Numbered from the stretch's first letter, positions 20,191-30,506 are shown. The stretch is DNA of 64,000 nt from Candidatus Babelota bacterium (GCA_029262595.1 JAJCZB010000071.1:1-64000), one strand, 5' to 3'. Numbers and translations: made by a program. The notes: a model not told the origin generated them from the letters alone.

Positions 20191-20544
20191 ATGCCAACGG
20201 GGACTGACGAAATGTTATGCACACTTCATCTGGTAGGCGGACCATTTGATGGTTTGGATCTACGTACGAGTACGGATCCTGCTGATTTTGAAAAGTTCTT
20301 TGTTTGGACGTCTGATTTACTGGGTATGGTTTATGTGGCTACTCCAGAGATGTTCTCTTACTTCTTAAAAGCTCAAAAAGTTGATTCTCAGGCAGTAGAG
20401 CTTTATAGTTTTCAGAGTCTCAGTTCTGTGTTGTCGCCATCGGGGAATTCTTGTTCTGCGGACTTCATCCATAGAAATACCATTGCTATTGTTTCACAAT
20501 TATCCACAGATGAAATAAACAAGCTAGCTAGGCGTAAGTCGTAA
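20191..20544 (+). CDS. Hypothetical protein
   Basis: A 117-residue protein with GGAGGTAGAG upstream. It begins with a beta segment containing VGGPFDGLDL, a motif common in uncharacterised phage proteins. No known function. Its place beside a Tad2-like gene makes an accessory or counter-defence role worth testing, but nothing in the sequence shows it. Confidence 0.6.
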   Translation: MPTGTDEMLCTLHLVGGPFDGLDLRTSTDPADFEKFFVWTSDLLGMVYVATPEMFSYFLKAQKVDSQAVELYSFQSLSSVLSPSGNSCSADFIHRNTIAIVSQLSTDEINKLARRKS

Positions 20545-20558
20545 GTTATAGTGTCCAT

Positions 20559-20966
20559 ATGGAAGAAACCCCACCAATCGACATGCAAATAGAGATGTTA
20601 AATGCACAGGTATTTTGGGGTATCGACCTCAGTGGTCATGACTTGACTGAAGCTTTGATCAACGATTGGGAAAACTATTACGCCATTCAGCTGGGTATAG
20701 ATCCTTCGAAATCAGATTACGCGGATAAACGAAAAGCTGCTGTAGATGATTCTCAGTGTTTGTTTCTGTATCGAGGATTGCCTGGGAATTACACTTATCA
20801 TGTAGCAATTGATGACTCTCTTTTCACATCTGAAGATGACGGGATAACGATGTTATCCTCTTGTGTGGAGCACCCTCAGTGGACAATAAATCTGAAAAGA
20901 TTCTGTCAAGTTCTGAATATTGCGTGGAGCGAGCCAAGATGGTACCTCGCAGCGTACGCTGAGTAG
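20559..20966 (+). CDS. Hypothetical protein
   Basis: A 135-residue acidic protein with no recognised family. The ribosome site is weak. It lies between the Tad2-like gene group and the large tail genes, with 34 bases to the next start. Confidence 0.55.
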   Translation: MEETPPIDMQIEMLNAQVFWGIDLSGHDLTEALINDWENYYAIQLGIDPSKSDYADKRKAAVDDSQCLFLYRGLPGNYTYHVAIDDSLFTSEDDGITMLSSCVEHPQWTINLKRFCQVLNIAWSEPRWYLAAYAE

Positions 20967-21000
20967 TTAAAACGCTACTGGAAGCTGCGAGGATAAAGCT

Positions 21001-23640
21001 ATGGCAATAGAAGAACTCGACTGGTCAAAACTGTGGGACAACCTTGCCTCGGTGTTCCGTTTACAGTTGGATGATGAAGACCAGAAGCTGATGCAGGACT
21101 TCTGGGAAGGCTTGATGCGTTCCTCGGATGATGCGCTGATTCAGCTTCAGCAGTATAATAGTTCAAAAAGTGTAAACTTTGCTCCAACGCTAATCCTCAA
21201 GACGTGGCTCAACTTTGATATAAATTGGGATCCCACGGATGCAGTTCACGCTCATTCGAAAAATGAATTCTTCATGTCGCCCGGTCAAACAGAAATCCAA
21301 TTGGATTTCCGGGCTGAGGATATTGACACTACGATTTATGTTCAAGGTGCTGAGCAATCGTTCGATGGTGTACCCATAGAACTCGATAATACAGGGACTG
21401 AAACCATTGTGCGCTTTGGGCAACCTTTCTTAGGTGGTGAAGTAATAATCATTCATACGCTTAAGAAGAAATTGAAGGTTGAGTTTCAAGGCGATGGGAT
21501 TACCTCTGTAATCCTTTTCGGGGGTGCTTCTGACAAGGATACGGTTGAAATAAAGATGAACAATATCTCGCTGATCAGTGGGATATTGGTTGGTAGCCAA
21601 TCGGTTACTTTCCGTGGTGGGCTGAAGAATGGTGATGTGGTACGTATCCTGCGGGGTGATCAACTTCACTCTATTGTGGCTACAGAAGGGCTCACACAGG
21701 TAGATACACCTTTCCCACTAGATGTTGTGGATACGAAGGTTTTTATCAACGGCTTAAGTCCGTCTGAAATGTCGATCGAGGATGATCGGGTCGTATTTTT
21801 CAATGCCCCGAGAGTGGGCGATAAGATCGAGATAATCGCCACGTTGATTGACGAGCATAATCATCAGATTCTTGATTTCGTGTATCCGTCTGATGGAGCG
21901 CAGTCTTTGACGTTGCCTGTTCCGCCGCGGACAGAAAATAACGTAGAAACGGCTGATTCGCCCGTATTGCTCTTCGTGGGTGGTTATCTGCAACCTAAGT
22001 CCAGGTATGCCCTTCAGGGGTCTCAGATCCTCCTTCCTGCGGCTCCAGAAGGTACTCGTGCGGTCATTCAATGGACTACATTAGAGCAATCAGGTCATAG
22101 GCATGATCTGGGTGATGTAACAAGCACGGAAATCGGTACAAATTTTGTTTTCGAAGACGAGATTCAGGCTCCTCTTGTGACCGTAGATGGTTTGGCCCTT
22201 TCCGAAGGTATAGATTACATCATCACCGGTGAGTTGAACCAGATTGTTGTTTTCAATCAACAGATGCCTGAGAACACCCGTGTGAAGGTTCAAAGCAAAA
22301 CTCCGGCTTTCACCTTTGTGGCCGCGACAGGTTTTCCAAGTGAGGTTAGGTCAGCTGATTGCATCCAAGACGGTATAGATTTGCCTGAGACGGTATTGCT
22401 CAGCGGTGAAGGTTTCGACATTATCGACGGTCAATTGTTCTCCCAGGCTCGTTTGGAACCTGTGTGGTTCAAGAATGCTTTGGTTGATGAGCAAACAATA
22501 CAAAACAACTTTGCGCCGTTTACGATATTCGATCAGGTTGAGTCCTCAGAAGAGTTTACGCTTCTTGTACGAGCTATGATTGCAGCTTTCGTTCTAGGCC
22601 CTCGCACGAGTGTCGTGGAGAACTTTGCTCGAGTTATTTTTGGATTGCCTTTCGTCGACGGCCATGGCGTGGTGCTGAATGTTGTCACGGACAAACTCCA
22701 GAACATCACCACGGTGACTGTCGAATTTTCGAATCCCGGCATAGTGGATATTGAGCTTCCACGAGGTATTCGAGCTTCGGTGAAGCCTGGCGATATCGTC
22801 ACTCCCCTGCAATCTTTGGCTACGGGTGTTACGCTGTTGGACAGTTCGTCTAATTGGCTAGAACGCTTTCCTTGGTTGTTATATGCCCTGGAAGAGCGCT
22901 CTCCAACCTTCCAACCTGCCTCCCATATTGGTCGTGGTGTTCAGGTAACTTCAGACCGTACCATGACTTACAACACACCGGTTACTCGTTTGGATATGGT
23001 TGGCCCCTTAGATTTACCTGAAGGTCTCCGTAAGGGGGACAGGGTATCTTTCTGGGATGGTGTGACCACATTTGTGAATATCGTAGCTTCTGTGTCTGAG
23101 GATAGGCGTACGGCGTTTCTTACGGATCATTCATTGCTTACAGTTCCAGGGAATGGGACTGCGGTTACGGTGACATTTACATATCGCGTGCGTCCAGGGT
23201 TGGACGCGGGTTGGTTCTTGGATCAGGCGGATCAGGGCTATATTGATGAGATGAATCAAAGGCTCTTTGATCTGTTCAAGACCTTCTTGTTTGCCGTAGA
23301 GGTCGATGCGGCACTGTTGAAAGACAGTGCGGCTATGCAAAACTTGATTGAGTTTTTAGATAGTGTTAAAGCGGCAGAAACGGATTATATTCTTTTTGCG
23401 CGACTTGGGAGCTCAGGTTTCGGTGGAGGTACGGGCAGTGGACCTCTTGGTGACGGTGACGGTTTGCTCTCAGGAGGCGAAGACGATGCCGGTATCCTTG
23501 ATGATGCTGCTATTTTGGTGACAGAACTTGAGGCGCCCGTTCTTCCGGGAGTAGGCGGTGTAGGATTTACGCCATCTGTAGGTTATTTGTATGCAGGTTT
23601 TGGGTTCAGTGATTTTGCTTACGTTGGGCCAGCACCGTAA
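21001..23640 (+). CDS. Large tail/baseplate-type virion protein
   Basis: An 879-residue protein. The N-terminal 80 residues are helical (WSKLWDNLASVFRL ... FWEGLMRSSDDALIQLQQYN). Then a long series of beta domains follows (about 85-450), with repeated segments such as DTTIYVQG, DTKVFINGL and LVTVDGLALSEG, each followed by an RV/IVxF strand. A C-terminal helical part (about 730-790) leads to a Gly/Asp-rich tail. Likely a tail or baseplate-fibre connector; no specific family recognised. CGAGGATAAAGCT precedes the ATG. Confidence 0.65.
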   Translation: MAIEELDWSKLWDNLASVFRLQLDDEDQKLMQDFWEGLMRSSDDALIQLQQYNSSKSVNFAPTLILKTWLNFDINWDPTDAVHAHSKNEFFMSPGQTEIQLDFRAEDIDTTIYVQGAEQSFDGVPIELDNTGTETIVRFGQPFLGGEVIIIHTLKKKLKVEFQGDGITSVILFGGASDKDTVEIKMNNISLISGILVGSQSVTFRGGLKNGDVVRILRGDQLHSIVATEGLTQVDTPFPLDVVDTKVFINGLSPSEMSIEDDRVVFFNAPRVGDKIEIIATLIDEHNHQILDFVYPSDGAQSLTLPVPPRTENNVETADSPVLLFVGGYLQPKSRYALQGSQILLPAAPEGTRAVIQWTTLEQSGHRHDLGDVTSTEIGTNFVFEDEIQAPLVTVDGLALSEGIDYIITGELNQIVVFNQQMPENTRVKVQSKTPAFTFVAATGFPSEVRSADCIQDGIDLPETVLLSGEGFDIIDGQLFSQARLEPVWFKNALVDEQTIQNNFAPFTIFDQVESSEEFTLLVRAMIAAFVLGPRTSVVENFARVIFGLPFVDGHGVVLNVVTDKLQNITTVTVEFSNPGIVDIELPRGIRASVKPGDIVTPLQSLATGVTLLDSSSNWLERFPWLLYALEERSPTFQPASHIGRGVQVTSDRTMTYNTPVTRLDMVGPLDLPEGLRKGDRVSFWDGVTTFVNIVASVSEDRRTAFLTDHSLLTVPGNGTAVTVTFTYRVRPGLDAGWFLDQADQGYIDEMNQRLFDLFKTFLFAVEVDAALLKDSAAMQNLIEFLDSVKAAETDYILFARLGSSGFGGGTGSGPLGDGDGLLSGGEDDAGILDDAAILVTELEAPVLPGVGGVGFTPSVGYLYAGFGFSDFAYVGPAP

Positions 23641-23658
23641 AACGTTTTCGAGGTAAAT

Positions 23659-25437
23659 ATGGATAGGGTAATTTGGACACAATTTGAGCAGTTCACCTTC
23701 GAAGACGGAAATCGTCTAAATGATTTTCCGCAGACCTACTTCAAGGAGTTGATGAAGGCCTTCTCCGGCGATAAGGAGGATTGGCTAGGTGGACTAGGTC
23801 CAGGGTTTGACCCTACAGCTACAGGTTTATCAGGGACGGATCTATCGGTTGACATCCCCGCACAATACTTCGGGGCTGGCGGCTTGGTGTCTCGTCAACC
23901 TGATGAAACCATCTTGTTATTGGATGGTGGCGCTCAGAAGAAGTATTGGCTTTACTTCGTCATTACCGAACAGGATGTTACCGAGAGCCGTACCGTGGTG
24001 AATCCGGTAAATGCCACGATTGCCCCAGCCAACTTGGTTGTTCGGAAAATTGAAGCTCGTGCGCTTGAGATAGTAGTTTTAGACCCGTTAGATCCTGAGG
24101 CTGCGCCTAATATTGGAGATCCTCTTTCATCAGATCCTACACGGATAATTATCGGCGTCACGCTTTACCGTTCATATACTTATACGCCAAGTGTTTTCCC
24201 ACCAGATTCTGGCCCAGATGATCCGGGACCCGTCGCGGTAACTCCAGGCTTTGCCACATTGACAGGCCACGCGGCCAGTCACGTTGATGAGTCTGGCGGT
24301 CCAACTGCGGATAGGATAGCTTTTCCAACTAATGTCGCTCGCGGTATGATGCCCGCTCGTTCTTTACCCTATCTGCAAAATTCACTCATTGATGTTGTTT
24401 CTGCAAATGCTGCTTTGACGGCAGCTTTGTCAGGTTCAAATACCGGAGCAGTTAATCCGGGAGATCTGTCCAATTTTGAAATTTACCCGACTGCGCCTAA
24501 GACGGTTACAATCAATCTCGTGTTGGATCCAGATTGGATCACTGTAGGTGGTAGTGGGTTGACCCTCGTGATAGCTCCAAACTTGGATGCGCCTAATGGT
24601 GTGGTTCCACCGAATCAGATCAAGTCGGAAGTTATCACTCTTGTAAATAGTCTTATCCCACCTCCAGTATCAAGTGCTCCACCGCCAAATCCGATTGATT
24701 CCACCAATTACTTTACGGATTTTATCCCGTTGGATAATGGATCAGGGAAGCCTGAAGGAACACGAGTTTTCGGGACAGGTGATGGGGCTACGTACACATA
24801 TAACAATTATCCGAATAATCCTGATGTTGTTGGACCATTTCCAAATGTCAATTCCGATTGGATGCACGATGATTTCAAGGGTGTATTCCGAATATCGGTT
24901 GTTGGAAACAATAGGAACGCGGGCCATATTCGTTTCGCTACAAAAGTAAGAGCGACCTCAGGTAATGTGGTAGCCGCTCGAATGTGTCATGCAGATTTCA
25001 TTTCTGGGAGTTTTGTAGCTCAGGAGATTGTGTTTGGGCTTATGCAATCGATGAATGGTAATACAACAGCGCCAATGGTTACAGGGGATCACCATGCTAT
25101 TTTTCGGATTGTTAACGGTACGGTAGAGTCAGCGATAAAGAATTTCGCAGGGCCGGATAACATTATCGGTTCCACATCTGTTACGGCAGGTGTTTTGAAT
25201 GATTATCGTATCGAATTCAACGGAACTTTTGTTGATTTCTTCTTAAATGGATCTTTGTTCGCGAGTCATAGTGCTGCCGGTTTTGCAGGTATTCCCATGT
25301 TTTGCAGTTTTTCGGCGCACCAGAAAGGGTCTAGTAATGTGGGTCGTGGGTGCATTGATTACATGATGGATGCTGGGCCTGCTCAAGTGAACACCCGCGA
25401 TATGACTGATGTTATAACTGCTTTGTCGACATTGTAA
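23659..25437 (+). CDS. Virion protein with C-terminal lectin-like domain
   Basis: A 592-residue protein. The N-terminal 200 residues form one unit, followed by HAASHVDESGGPTADRI, a motif common in phage tail proteins near trimeric fibre bases. After a proline-rich linker (about 325-345), the last 240 residues look like a concanavalin/LamG-type fold, with NDYRIEFNGTFVDFFLNG as a typical strand pair. Receptor binding is inferred. CGAGGTAAAT precedes the ATG. Confidence 0.65.
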   Translation: MDRVIWTQFEQFTFEDGNRLNDFPQTYFKELMKAFSGDKEDWLGGLGPGFDPTATGLSGTDLSVDIPAQYFGAGGLVSRQPDETILLLDGGAQKKYWLYFVITEQDVTESRTVVNPVNATIAPANLVVRKIEARALEIVVLDPLDPEAAPNIGDPLSSDPTRIIIGVTLYRSYTYTPSVFPPDSGPDDPGPVAVTPGFATLTGHAASHVDESGGPTADRIAFPTNVARGMMPARSLPYLQNSLIDVVSANAALTAALSGSNTGAVNPGDLSNFEIYPTAPKTVTINLVLDPDWITVGGSGLTLVIAPNLDAPNGVVPPNQIKSEVITLVNSLIPPPVSSAPPPNPIDSTNYFTDFIPLDNGSGKPEGTRVFGTGDGATYTYNNYPNNPDVVGPFPNVNSDWMHDDFKGVFRISVVGNNRNAGHIRFATKVRATSGNVVAARMCHADFISGSFVAQEIVFGLMQSMNGNTTAPMVTGDHHAIFRIVNGTVESAIKNFAGPDNIIGSTSVTAGVLNDYRIEFNGTFVDFFLNGSLFASHSAAGFAGIPMFCSFSAHQKGSSNVGRGCIDYMMDAGPAQVNTRDMTDVITALSTL

Positions 25438-25439
25438 AT

Positions 25440-25937
25440 ATGAGTAAACTTGAAGTCATCGGTACTTTTACAATAAGCAATTCCAATGGGATTGTTTATG
25501 AGAAAAAGAATCTCTTTGTAGATAAGGGGTTCGAGGTAATCGCACGTTTGTTTGGAGGTAAGTTTGACGAAGTTTCTGTAGGTTTCATGCAAATAGGCAC
25601 AGGCGGAGATCTAGACAATACCGGTTTTGACACGGGCTTGCAAAACGCACCCGATGAAGCGGACACAGAGATTAGACAGATCATTTTCGAGAAAGCTGTG
25701 TTGAGTGTTACGAATCCGACTCCTACGCGAGTTCGTTATGAAACTTTTTTGAATACTTTTGAGTCAAATTCGAATCTGATAAATGAGTTTGCTCTGGTTA
25801 CTTTGGATAGAACTATGATATCCCATGTTGTAACAGATCCGGATCCAGGTCTTGGCGGTAGAGCTGAGCGTTTTGAGAAATCTCCCGGAGCTTTTATCAC
25901 ACTTGCATGGGAATTACAGTTTGATCCTTGCCCATAG
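25440..25937 (+). CDS. Hypothetical virion-associated protein
   Basis: A 165-residue protein starting three bases after the previous stop, so coupled translation is likely. It is mostly beta-structured, with a VGFMQIGTGGDLDNTGFDTG segment that recalls phage proteins with a Gly-rich nucleation motif. Probably part of the tail assembly series; no family recognised. Confidence 0.6.
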   Translation: MSKLEVIGTFTISNSNGIVYEKKNLFVDKGFEVIARLFGGKFDEVSVGFMQIGTGGDLDNTGFDTGLQNAPDEADTEIRQIIFEKAVLSVTNPTPTRVRYETFLNTFESNSNLINEFALVTLDRTMISHVVTDPDPGLGGRAERFEKSPGAFITLAWELQFDPCP

Positions 25938-25947
25938 GATGTGAAGA

Positions 25948-28323
25948 ATGGCCCAACAGTTACAAGATTCGTTCCATGATCCTCTGACCGCTAAGTTGCG
26001 GAATCAGCGATTTTCGTTGATTGAAGCCGGTGTGTACCAAGGCTTCTTCATCAAGGTTAGCGATCTGAATGCTGGGGCTATTGATCTTATTCGAGGTATT
26101 GAGGGTTCGAGTATTTTACATACCAAGGAAGGTATAACCGTTCTTGAGGACGGTGATCTATTAGAAGTGCTTTCGCCTCAACCTGCGAACAAGATATTTC
26201 CACGTCGGGATCTTATTGTTGCAGAATATGTTTTCTCAAATGACACCAGTATCCCGGCTACTTATAAATTGATTACTGGTGTACCTGCGACGGATGCGGT
26301 AGACCCCCTGCCTGAGAACGACAATCAGATCATTATCGGTTCGATTGAAATTCCGGCGAATAGTTTGAGTTCAGTTGTCCTGTCCAATGACAATGTACGC
26401 TTAGCCCCGCGTGCTCCTGATGTACGAGGTGTAGAGCTCGCGCCGTTAAAAGCGGTAGTTGATCCAAATAACAGTCTCCGAGTGCTATTCTATCCTGGTA
26501 AATACCCTTCGTCTGATAATACCCAGATCTTGGAATTTCTAGGAGGTTTTGGTGATGTCGTTGATGCGTTAGTACCTATCAATGGTGAACGGGTAATAGT
26601 TTTCGGTGTTGATGATGACGGTGATATTGTTGTCGTTGAAGATGTTTCTGATTTTGATGCTGTTACTGACGCCAATGCTTCGATCTTCTTATTGGTGGCA
26701 GCTCGCGCTACAAAAGACATTACCGGAACAATCACACTGATCGCGGAATTGCGAGACTTGCGTGTTCCCATTGGTAGATTGGGTGATGTAGCGGTTGAAC
26801 GCTTATCATGGGAACAACTACTCGGCGATTCATCCTTTTTGAATATGAAGGTTCAACTGTTCAACGATGATGACAGTATTTATACACCACCTTCAGGCCT
26901 GAATGCCGATGTACCGGGCGACCCTAAGATAGACGGTGTAGAAACGGGGGATGGTTCAGGTAATTCAACGGTTGTAGTTACTATCGACCGGTCTACTAGT
27001 TCGTTGATCATCGACGCTTCTGCAGCGTCACCTGTGGGCGGTCAAGATGTAACGGTAAAGCTGAATGATTTCTTAGCGGATTCACCGTTCAACTTCTCTA
27101 ATTTTACATTGATCGGTGATAGCGATTTTGTTATTGATTACACGTACGCTTCTACGGCGAATCCAGCTGTGGATTCGAGTTTCACTTCCGTACCGCAGCA
27201 GAGTGCTCCTCCGGGGGACGCTACTATTCAGGAGTCACCTGCTGTTTTGTCGACGTTCATCCCGCGTTTGCATATTGACGGAGCACAGTTTGCTTCAGGG
27301 CCGGTAACCATCCGTGCCCTGGGCTTACTGGCCAATTTGGAATCGGCTGCACAGACTAAGTTCTTGGCGTTGTCTAACGCTAGCACCCAAGTGGAAAAGA
27401 ATGTACGAAATCTTGTAGGTAATCCCTTCATGGTTTGGAGCCGTCCAGACAATAATGGAGACATTCCAGATTTGGCGGATTCGGGAACACCGATCGCTTA
27501 CGCCCTTGATGGTTCTGATCCTGCGTGGAGTGCTTTCGAGAATCAGTTCGGTCCAGACGGTTGGTTTATGGTAAATCCAGTTGCCGTTGGAGGTTTATCT
27601 GCTTTGGCAACACGGCCAGTGGATCCAGGTGTAGGATTGCAACCGACGCTTCGTTTGGATTCTATTGCAGGTACAGGCGCTATTCTTTTGGAATATCCGA
27701 TAGCTGCAGGTGCGCAATATACAGGTCAGCAGGTATCTTTTGCGCTGACTTTCTCAGCACCTAGTTGGGCGCCAGGTCCTGCTAAGGAAATATTCATAGA
27801 GATTGTGCAACACAATGCCAGTGGATCTACGACAAGCTTAGGTAAGAAGTTTTTGGCATCGAATCTTCCGAATCAACGTGTTGTTGTTCAATCCACTGCT
27901 ATCACGAATACGGCTATCGCTATAGGGTTGCGTGTGAGCATGCAAGCTGCTTCAGGTCCGATTATAACATTGCAGGATCCAATGGCTGCTTGGGGATCAT
28001 TCACAGATCTTCTATTTGTTCCGTCAGTGGATCCCTTTGCGGCTGCGGAGAGATATTACGAACGAGGCAGACTAACTAGTGGGGATTACGCCATATCGGG
28101 ATCTCAAGTTTCCCGGTCGTTACCTGTGGTTCGTAAGCATTTGGAGATGGGTACGATAAGGAACAGTATTATAACTTCGTTCAGTGAGAGTCTTGATTCT
28201 GAAACTGTAGGTGAGATCGACACTGAGCGTCAGTTCAAAATAGCAGCTTCAGTAAAGAATACCGGCGATTTTCTGTTTGACGTTATCTACGAGTCGGCCC
28301 TTATACCGGAAGGATTTAGATAA
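25948..28323 (+). CDS. Large virion/fibre protein
   Basis: A 791-residue protein. The first 270 residues resemble a baseplate- or tail-attached domain (SSILHTKEGITVLEDGDLLEV, then PRRDLIVAEYVFSND). The middle is beta-rich, and residues of about 510-700 look like a carbohydrate-binding jelly roll. Its stop overlaps the start of the next gene. Adsorption role inferred. Confidence 0.65.
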   Translation: MAQQLQDSFHDPLTAKLRNQRFSLIEAGVYQGFFIKVSDLNAGAIDLIRGIEGSSILHTKEGITVLEDGDLLEVLSPQPANKIFPRRDLIVAEYVFSNDTSIPATYKLITGVPATDAVDPLPENDNQIIIGSIEIPANSLSSVVLSNDNVRLAPRAPDVRGVELAPLKAVVDPNNSLRVLFYPGKYPSSDNTQILEFLGGFGDVVDALVPINGERVIVFGVDDDGDIVVVEDVSDFDAVTDANASIFLLVAARATKDITGTITLIAELRDLRVPIGRLGDVAVERLSWEQLLGDSSFLNMKVQLFNDDDSIYTPPSGLNADVPGDPKIDGVETGDGSGNSTVVVTIDRSTSSLIIDASAASPVGGQDVTVKLNDFLADSPFNFSNFTLIGDSDFVIDYTYASTANPAVDSSFTSVPQQSAPPGDATIQESPAVLSTFIPRLHIDGAQFASGPVTIRALGLLANLESAAQTKFLALSNASTQVEKNVRNLVGNPFMVWSRPDNNGDIPDLADSGTPIAYALDGSDPAWSAFENQFGPDGWFMVNPVAVGGLSALATRPVDPGVGLQPTLRLDSIAGTGAILLEYPIAAGAQYTGQQVSFALTFSAPSWAPGPAKEIFIEIVQHNASGSTTSLGKKFLASNLPNQRVVVQSTAITNTAIAIGLRVSMQAASGPIITLQDPMAAWGSFTDLLFVPSVDPFAAAERYYERGRLTSGDYAISGSQVSRSLPVVRKHLEMGTIRNSIITSFSESLDSETVGEIDTERQFKIAASVKNTGDFLFDVIYESALIPEGFR

Positions 28324-28928
28324 TGCCATTAGTCAGACCAATACCCGGAACAGATAATGCTTTCGAAAAGATCCCGACGTCGGGTGATGCGGTACGTTTT
28401 GTAACTGCTCAGCAGGGAAAGCGTCACTTAGTTCAGCTGACGGACAGTGCCCCCAATGCGGCGGCGCGGAACATCGATATTACGGGTGATCCGATATTTA
28501 CATTACCTTTCGATTATCTTTTCGGTGTGCGCCAGCTTGAAGTATTCGAGTTGGACTCCACGACATTTGTGGCTGATAGGTTGGTGGAAAAGACCGTATA
28601 TGATGAAGCCAATGCCGGCGTATTGACTACGGTAGCCGTTCCTCCTGCAGCAGCTCCATATTTTGAGGAAGTTTCTAAAGATCAGGTAAGGATAATCAAT
28701 CCCACTAACACCACAGATGCAGCGGGTAGCATTTATCTCTTTGCTGTTCCACACACATCATTGCCCGCCGAGAATGAAAATCGGGTGGTGGTAGCACCTC
28801 AACCAGACAGTCAAGGTTTACGTCTCAAAGGCTTAGGTGATGGTATTGTGTTCAAAGATTCGAACGGTGTGGAATACATCCTGACTATTACGACCGGCGG
28901 TCGTGTGGCAGTGAACCCTGTGCTATGA
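28323..28928 (+). CDS. Virion-associated hypothetical protein
   Basis: A 201-residue protein with its ATG overlapping the preceding TAA. It is beta-rich, ending in a short hydrophobic strand pair (VEYILTITTGGRVAVNPV). Close coupling to the 25948 fibre gene suggests they act together. No family recognised. Confidence 0.6.
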   Translation: MPLVRPIPGTDNAFEKIPTSGDAVRFVTAQQGKRHLVQLTDSAPNAAARNIDITGDPIFTLPFDYLFGVRQLEVFELDSTTFVADRLVEKTVYDEANAGVLTTVAVPPAAAPYFEEVSKDQVRIINPTNTTDAAGSIYLFAVPHTSLPAENENRVVVAPQPDSQGLRLKGLGDGIVFKDSNGVEYILTITTGGRVAVNPVL

Positions 28929-28940
28929 TTTTGAGGTGTT

Positions 28941-29918
28941 ATGAGCGAGTTTGTTGCAACAGATCAAGCGGTAAACCTCTTCGTGAATGGCGGCTTTGAT
29001 GAAGCCACACCCGAAGGATTGGAACCTATTGCCTGGCAGATATTGGATGCTCGTCCTCGTATTCCTGCGGTTACAGGTGGTGCTGTAGATTGTGTACCTA
29101 ACGATATAGATTCACTTGCTACTGGATCCCTTTTCGAGCTTCTCAGCGAAGCTCAAGAACGCCCAGGGCATAGAAATTTTCTGCGTTTTGTCGTGAACAC
29201 CAAACAAACCGTCACCCTTCTTTACCAGACTGAGAATCTATCCTCGAGCATGGATCTTAGAAGGGATGGCTTAGAGTATGCCCGTTGGTGGGGAGCTAAG
29301 TCTACGATTGGTCTTAGTCTAAAAGTAAATGACGGCGGTGTTCGTGTGACGATCACTTTGGAAGATAAGCAGGCTGTACCTGTTGCTATCCAGAGTGTGG
29401 ATCTCGGACGTTCCTTCAATCGCAATTGGGTACGCTTGGTTGCGAATTTTGATGAGGTTGTAGCTGCAGGCACAGGCGAACCTTCACGGTGGAAGATTGA
29501 AATTGAAGCGTTGGACAATCGTCCAGCTGAAGTAGACATGTCAGCTTTTCAGTGGATCCAGGGAGAATATACTGAGGCGCCTTTTACTGGTGATGCTTCA
29601 TATGATTTCATTCCTCGTGAAACAATTGTCATCGTAGCTGGTCCTAATTGTCCGTTAGGGACACGTAAATTGGTTGAAAGCGCTAGCGAAGAAATATTGG
29701 ATCGTGTGCTTATGGCGGGCGCTACGGTATTGGATCTTCGAGGGGAAGAGTTCCACGAACATGAGACTGAAAATAGTATAGGGCATGCAACGCGGCCTGC
29801 AGAAAGAGGCGGTGGGGGGAACCAGTGGATCCCAGGTAATGTTTTTCATACACATACAACAAGCCAAGCGGTCAATCGTCCTATGACCCGAGCTGTGACG
29901 TTGTGTGTAAAACTTTGA
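28941..29918 (+). CDS. Tail protein with C-terminal HxH tip, copy 1
   Basis: A 325-residue protein. The N-terminus begins a jelly-roll-like module with NLFVNGGFDEA, shared in pattern with the proteins at 30503 (NLLRNGDFSRF) and 32563 (NLLQNPAFRRV). The last 60 residues carry FHEHETENS and FHTHTTSQ, with a final CVKL strand. Paired HxH motifs bind iron in the T4 long-tail-fibre tip; metal binding here is inferred. Part of a three-gene paralogous set. Confidence 0.65.
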   Translation: MSEFVATDQAVNLFVNGGFDEATPEGLEPIAWQILDARPRIPAVTGGAVDCVPNDIDSLATGSLFELLSEAQERPGHRNFLRFVVNTKQTVTLLYQTENLSSSMDLRRDGLEYARWWGAKSTIGLSLKVNDGGVRVTITLEDKQAVPVAIQSVDLGRSFNRNWVRLVANFDEVVAAGTGEPSRWKIEIEALDNRPAEVDMSAFQWIQGEYTEAPFTGDASYDFIPRETIVIVAGPNCPLGTRKLVESASEEILDRVLMAGATVLDLRGEEFHEHETENSIGHATRPAERGGGGNQWIPGNVFHTHTTSQAVNRPMTRAVTLCVKL

Positions 29919-29927
29919 GGTAGACTA

Positions 29928-30506
29928 ATGCGAACTGTTCCAGTTTTGTTTCTTGATGCCGATGACACGATACGCAAGGGGTACGGTACTACCGGAGCGT
30001 TTGTGAATACGCCAGATGCGGTTGATTTATTCGATGATGTAGCTGTTGGAATATACCGTTGGCTTTATGCAGGTTATGCTATTAATTGGTATGACGATAT
30101 TCCCGAGAAAGGCCCTTCAGCCGTTATTGCTATTGTCAGCAATCAGGCCGGTGTTGAAAAGGGGCATGTTGATTTAGACATGGCTAAGCAAGTGAGCGGA
30201 GAGACAGCTTCCCAGCTGTATGATGTCGTGAAGGAAGAGGTCGCTAAACATGGACAATTAGACGGTTTTAAGATTGATGTGTTTCATTCTTTCGCGCCAC
30301 AGGACAGACACCCTGTTCGTAAGCCTGCATCGGGTCTTGCCGCTGTTATCGCAGATCGCATGCTGCTTGCATGGGATATCGCCCCTGATTGGGACAAGTG
30401 CCATATGGTTGGCGATAGAGAAGACGATTCGGGTTTCGCTACCAATGTGGGAATTGGATTTTCATGGGCACATGATTTCTTTAAAAGAGAAAAGGTAACA
30501 GCGTGA
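29928..30506 (+). CDS. HAD-superfamily phosphatase
   Basis: A 192-residue protein with all four HAD motifs: FLDADDTI (D10, D12, T14), IVSNQAGVEKG (motif II Ser), a Lys in RKPASGLAA, and MVGDREDDSGFA (motif IV acids). The layout without a large cap resembles the HAD-IIIA group that includes polynucleotide 3'-phosphatases and GmhB/HisB-type phosphatases. The substrate is not predictable. It is unusual in being placed between two tail-tip paralogues and overlapped by the next gene. Confidence 0.82.
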   Translation: MRTVPVLFLDADDTIRKGYGTTGAFVNTPDAVDLFDDVAVGIYRWLYAGYAINWYDDIPEKGPSAVIAIVSNQAGVEKGHVDLDMAKQVSGETASQLYDVVKEEVAKHGQLDGFKIDVFHSFAPQDRHPVRKPASGLAAVIADRMLLAWDIAPDWDKCHMVGDREDDSGFATNVGIGFSWAHDFFKREKVTA

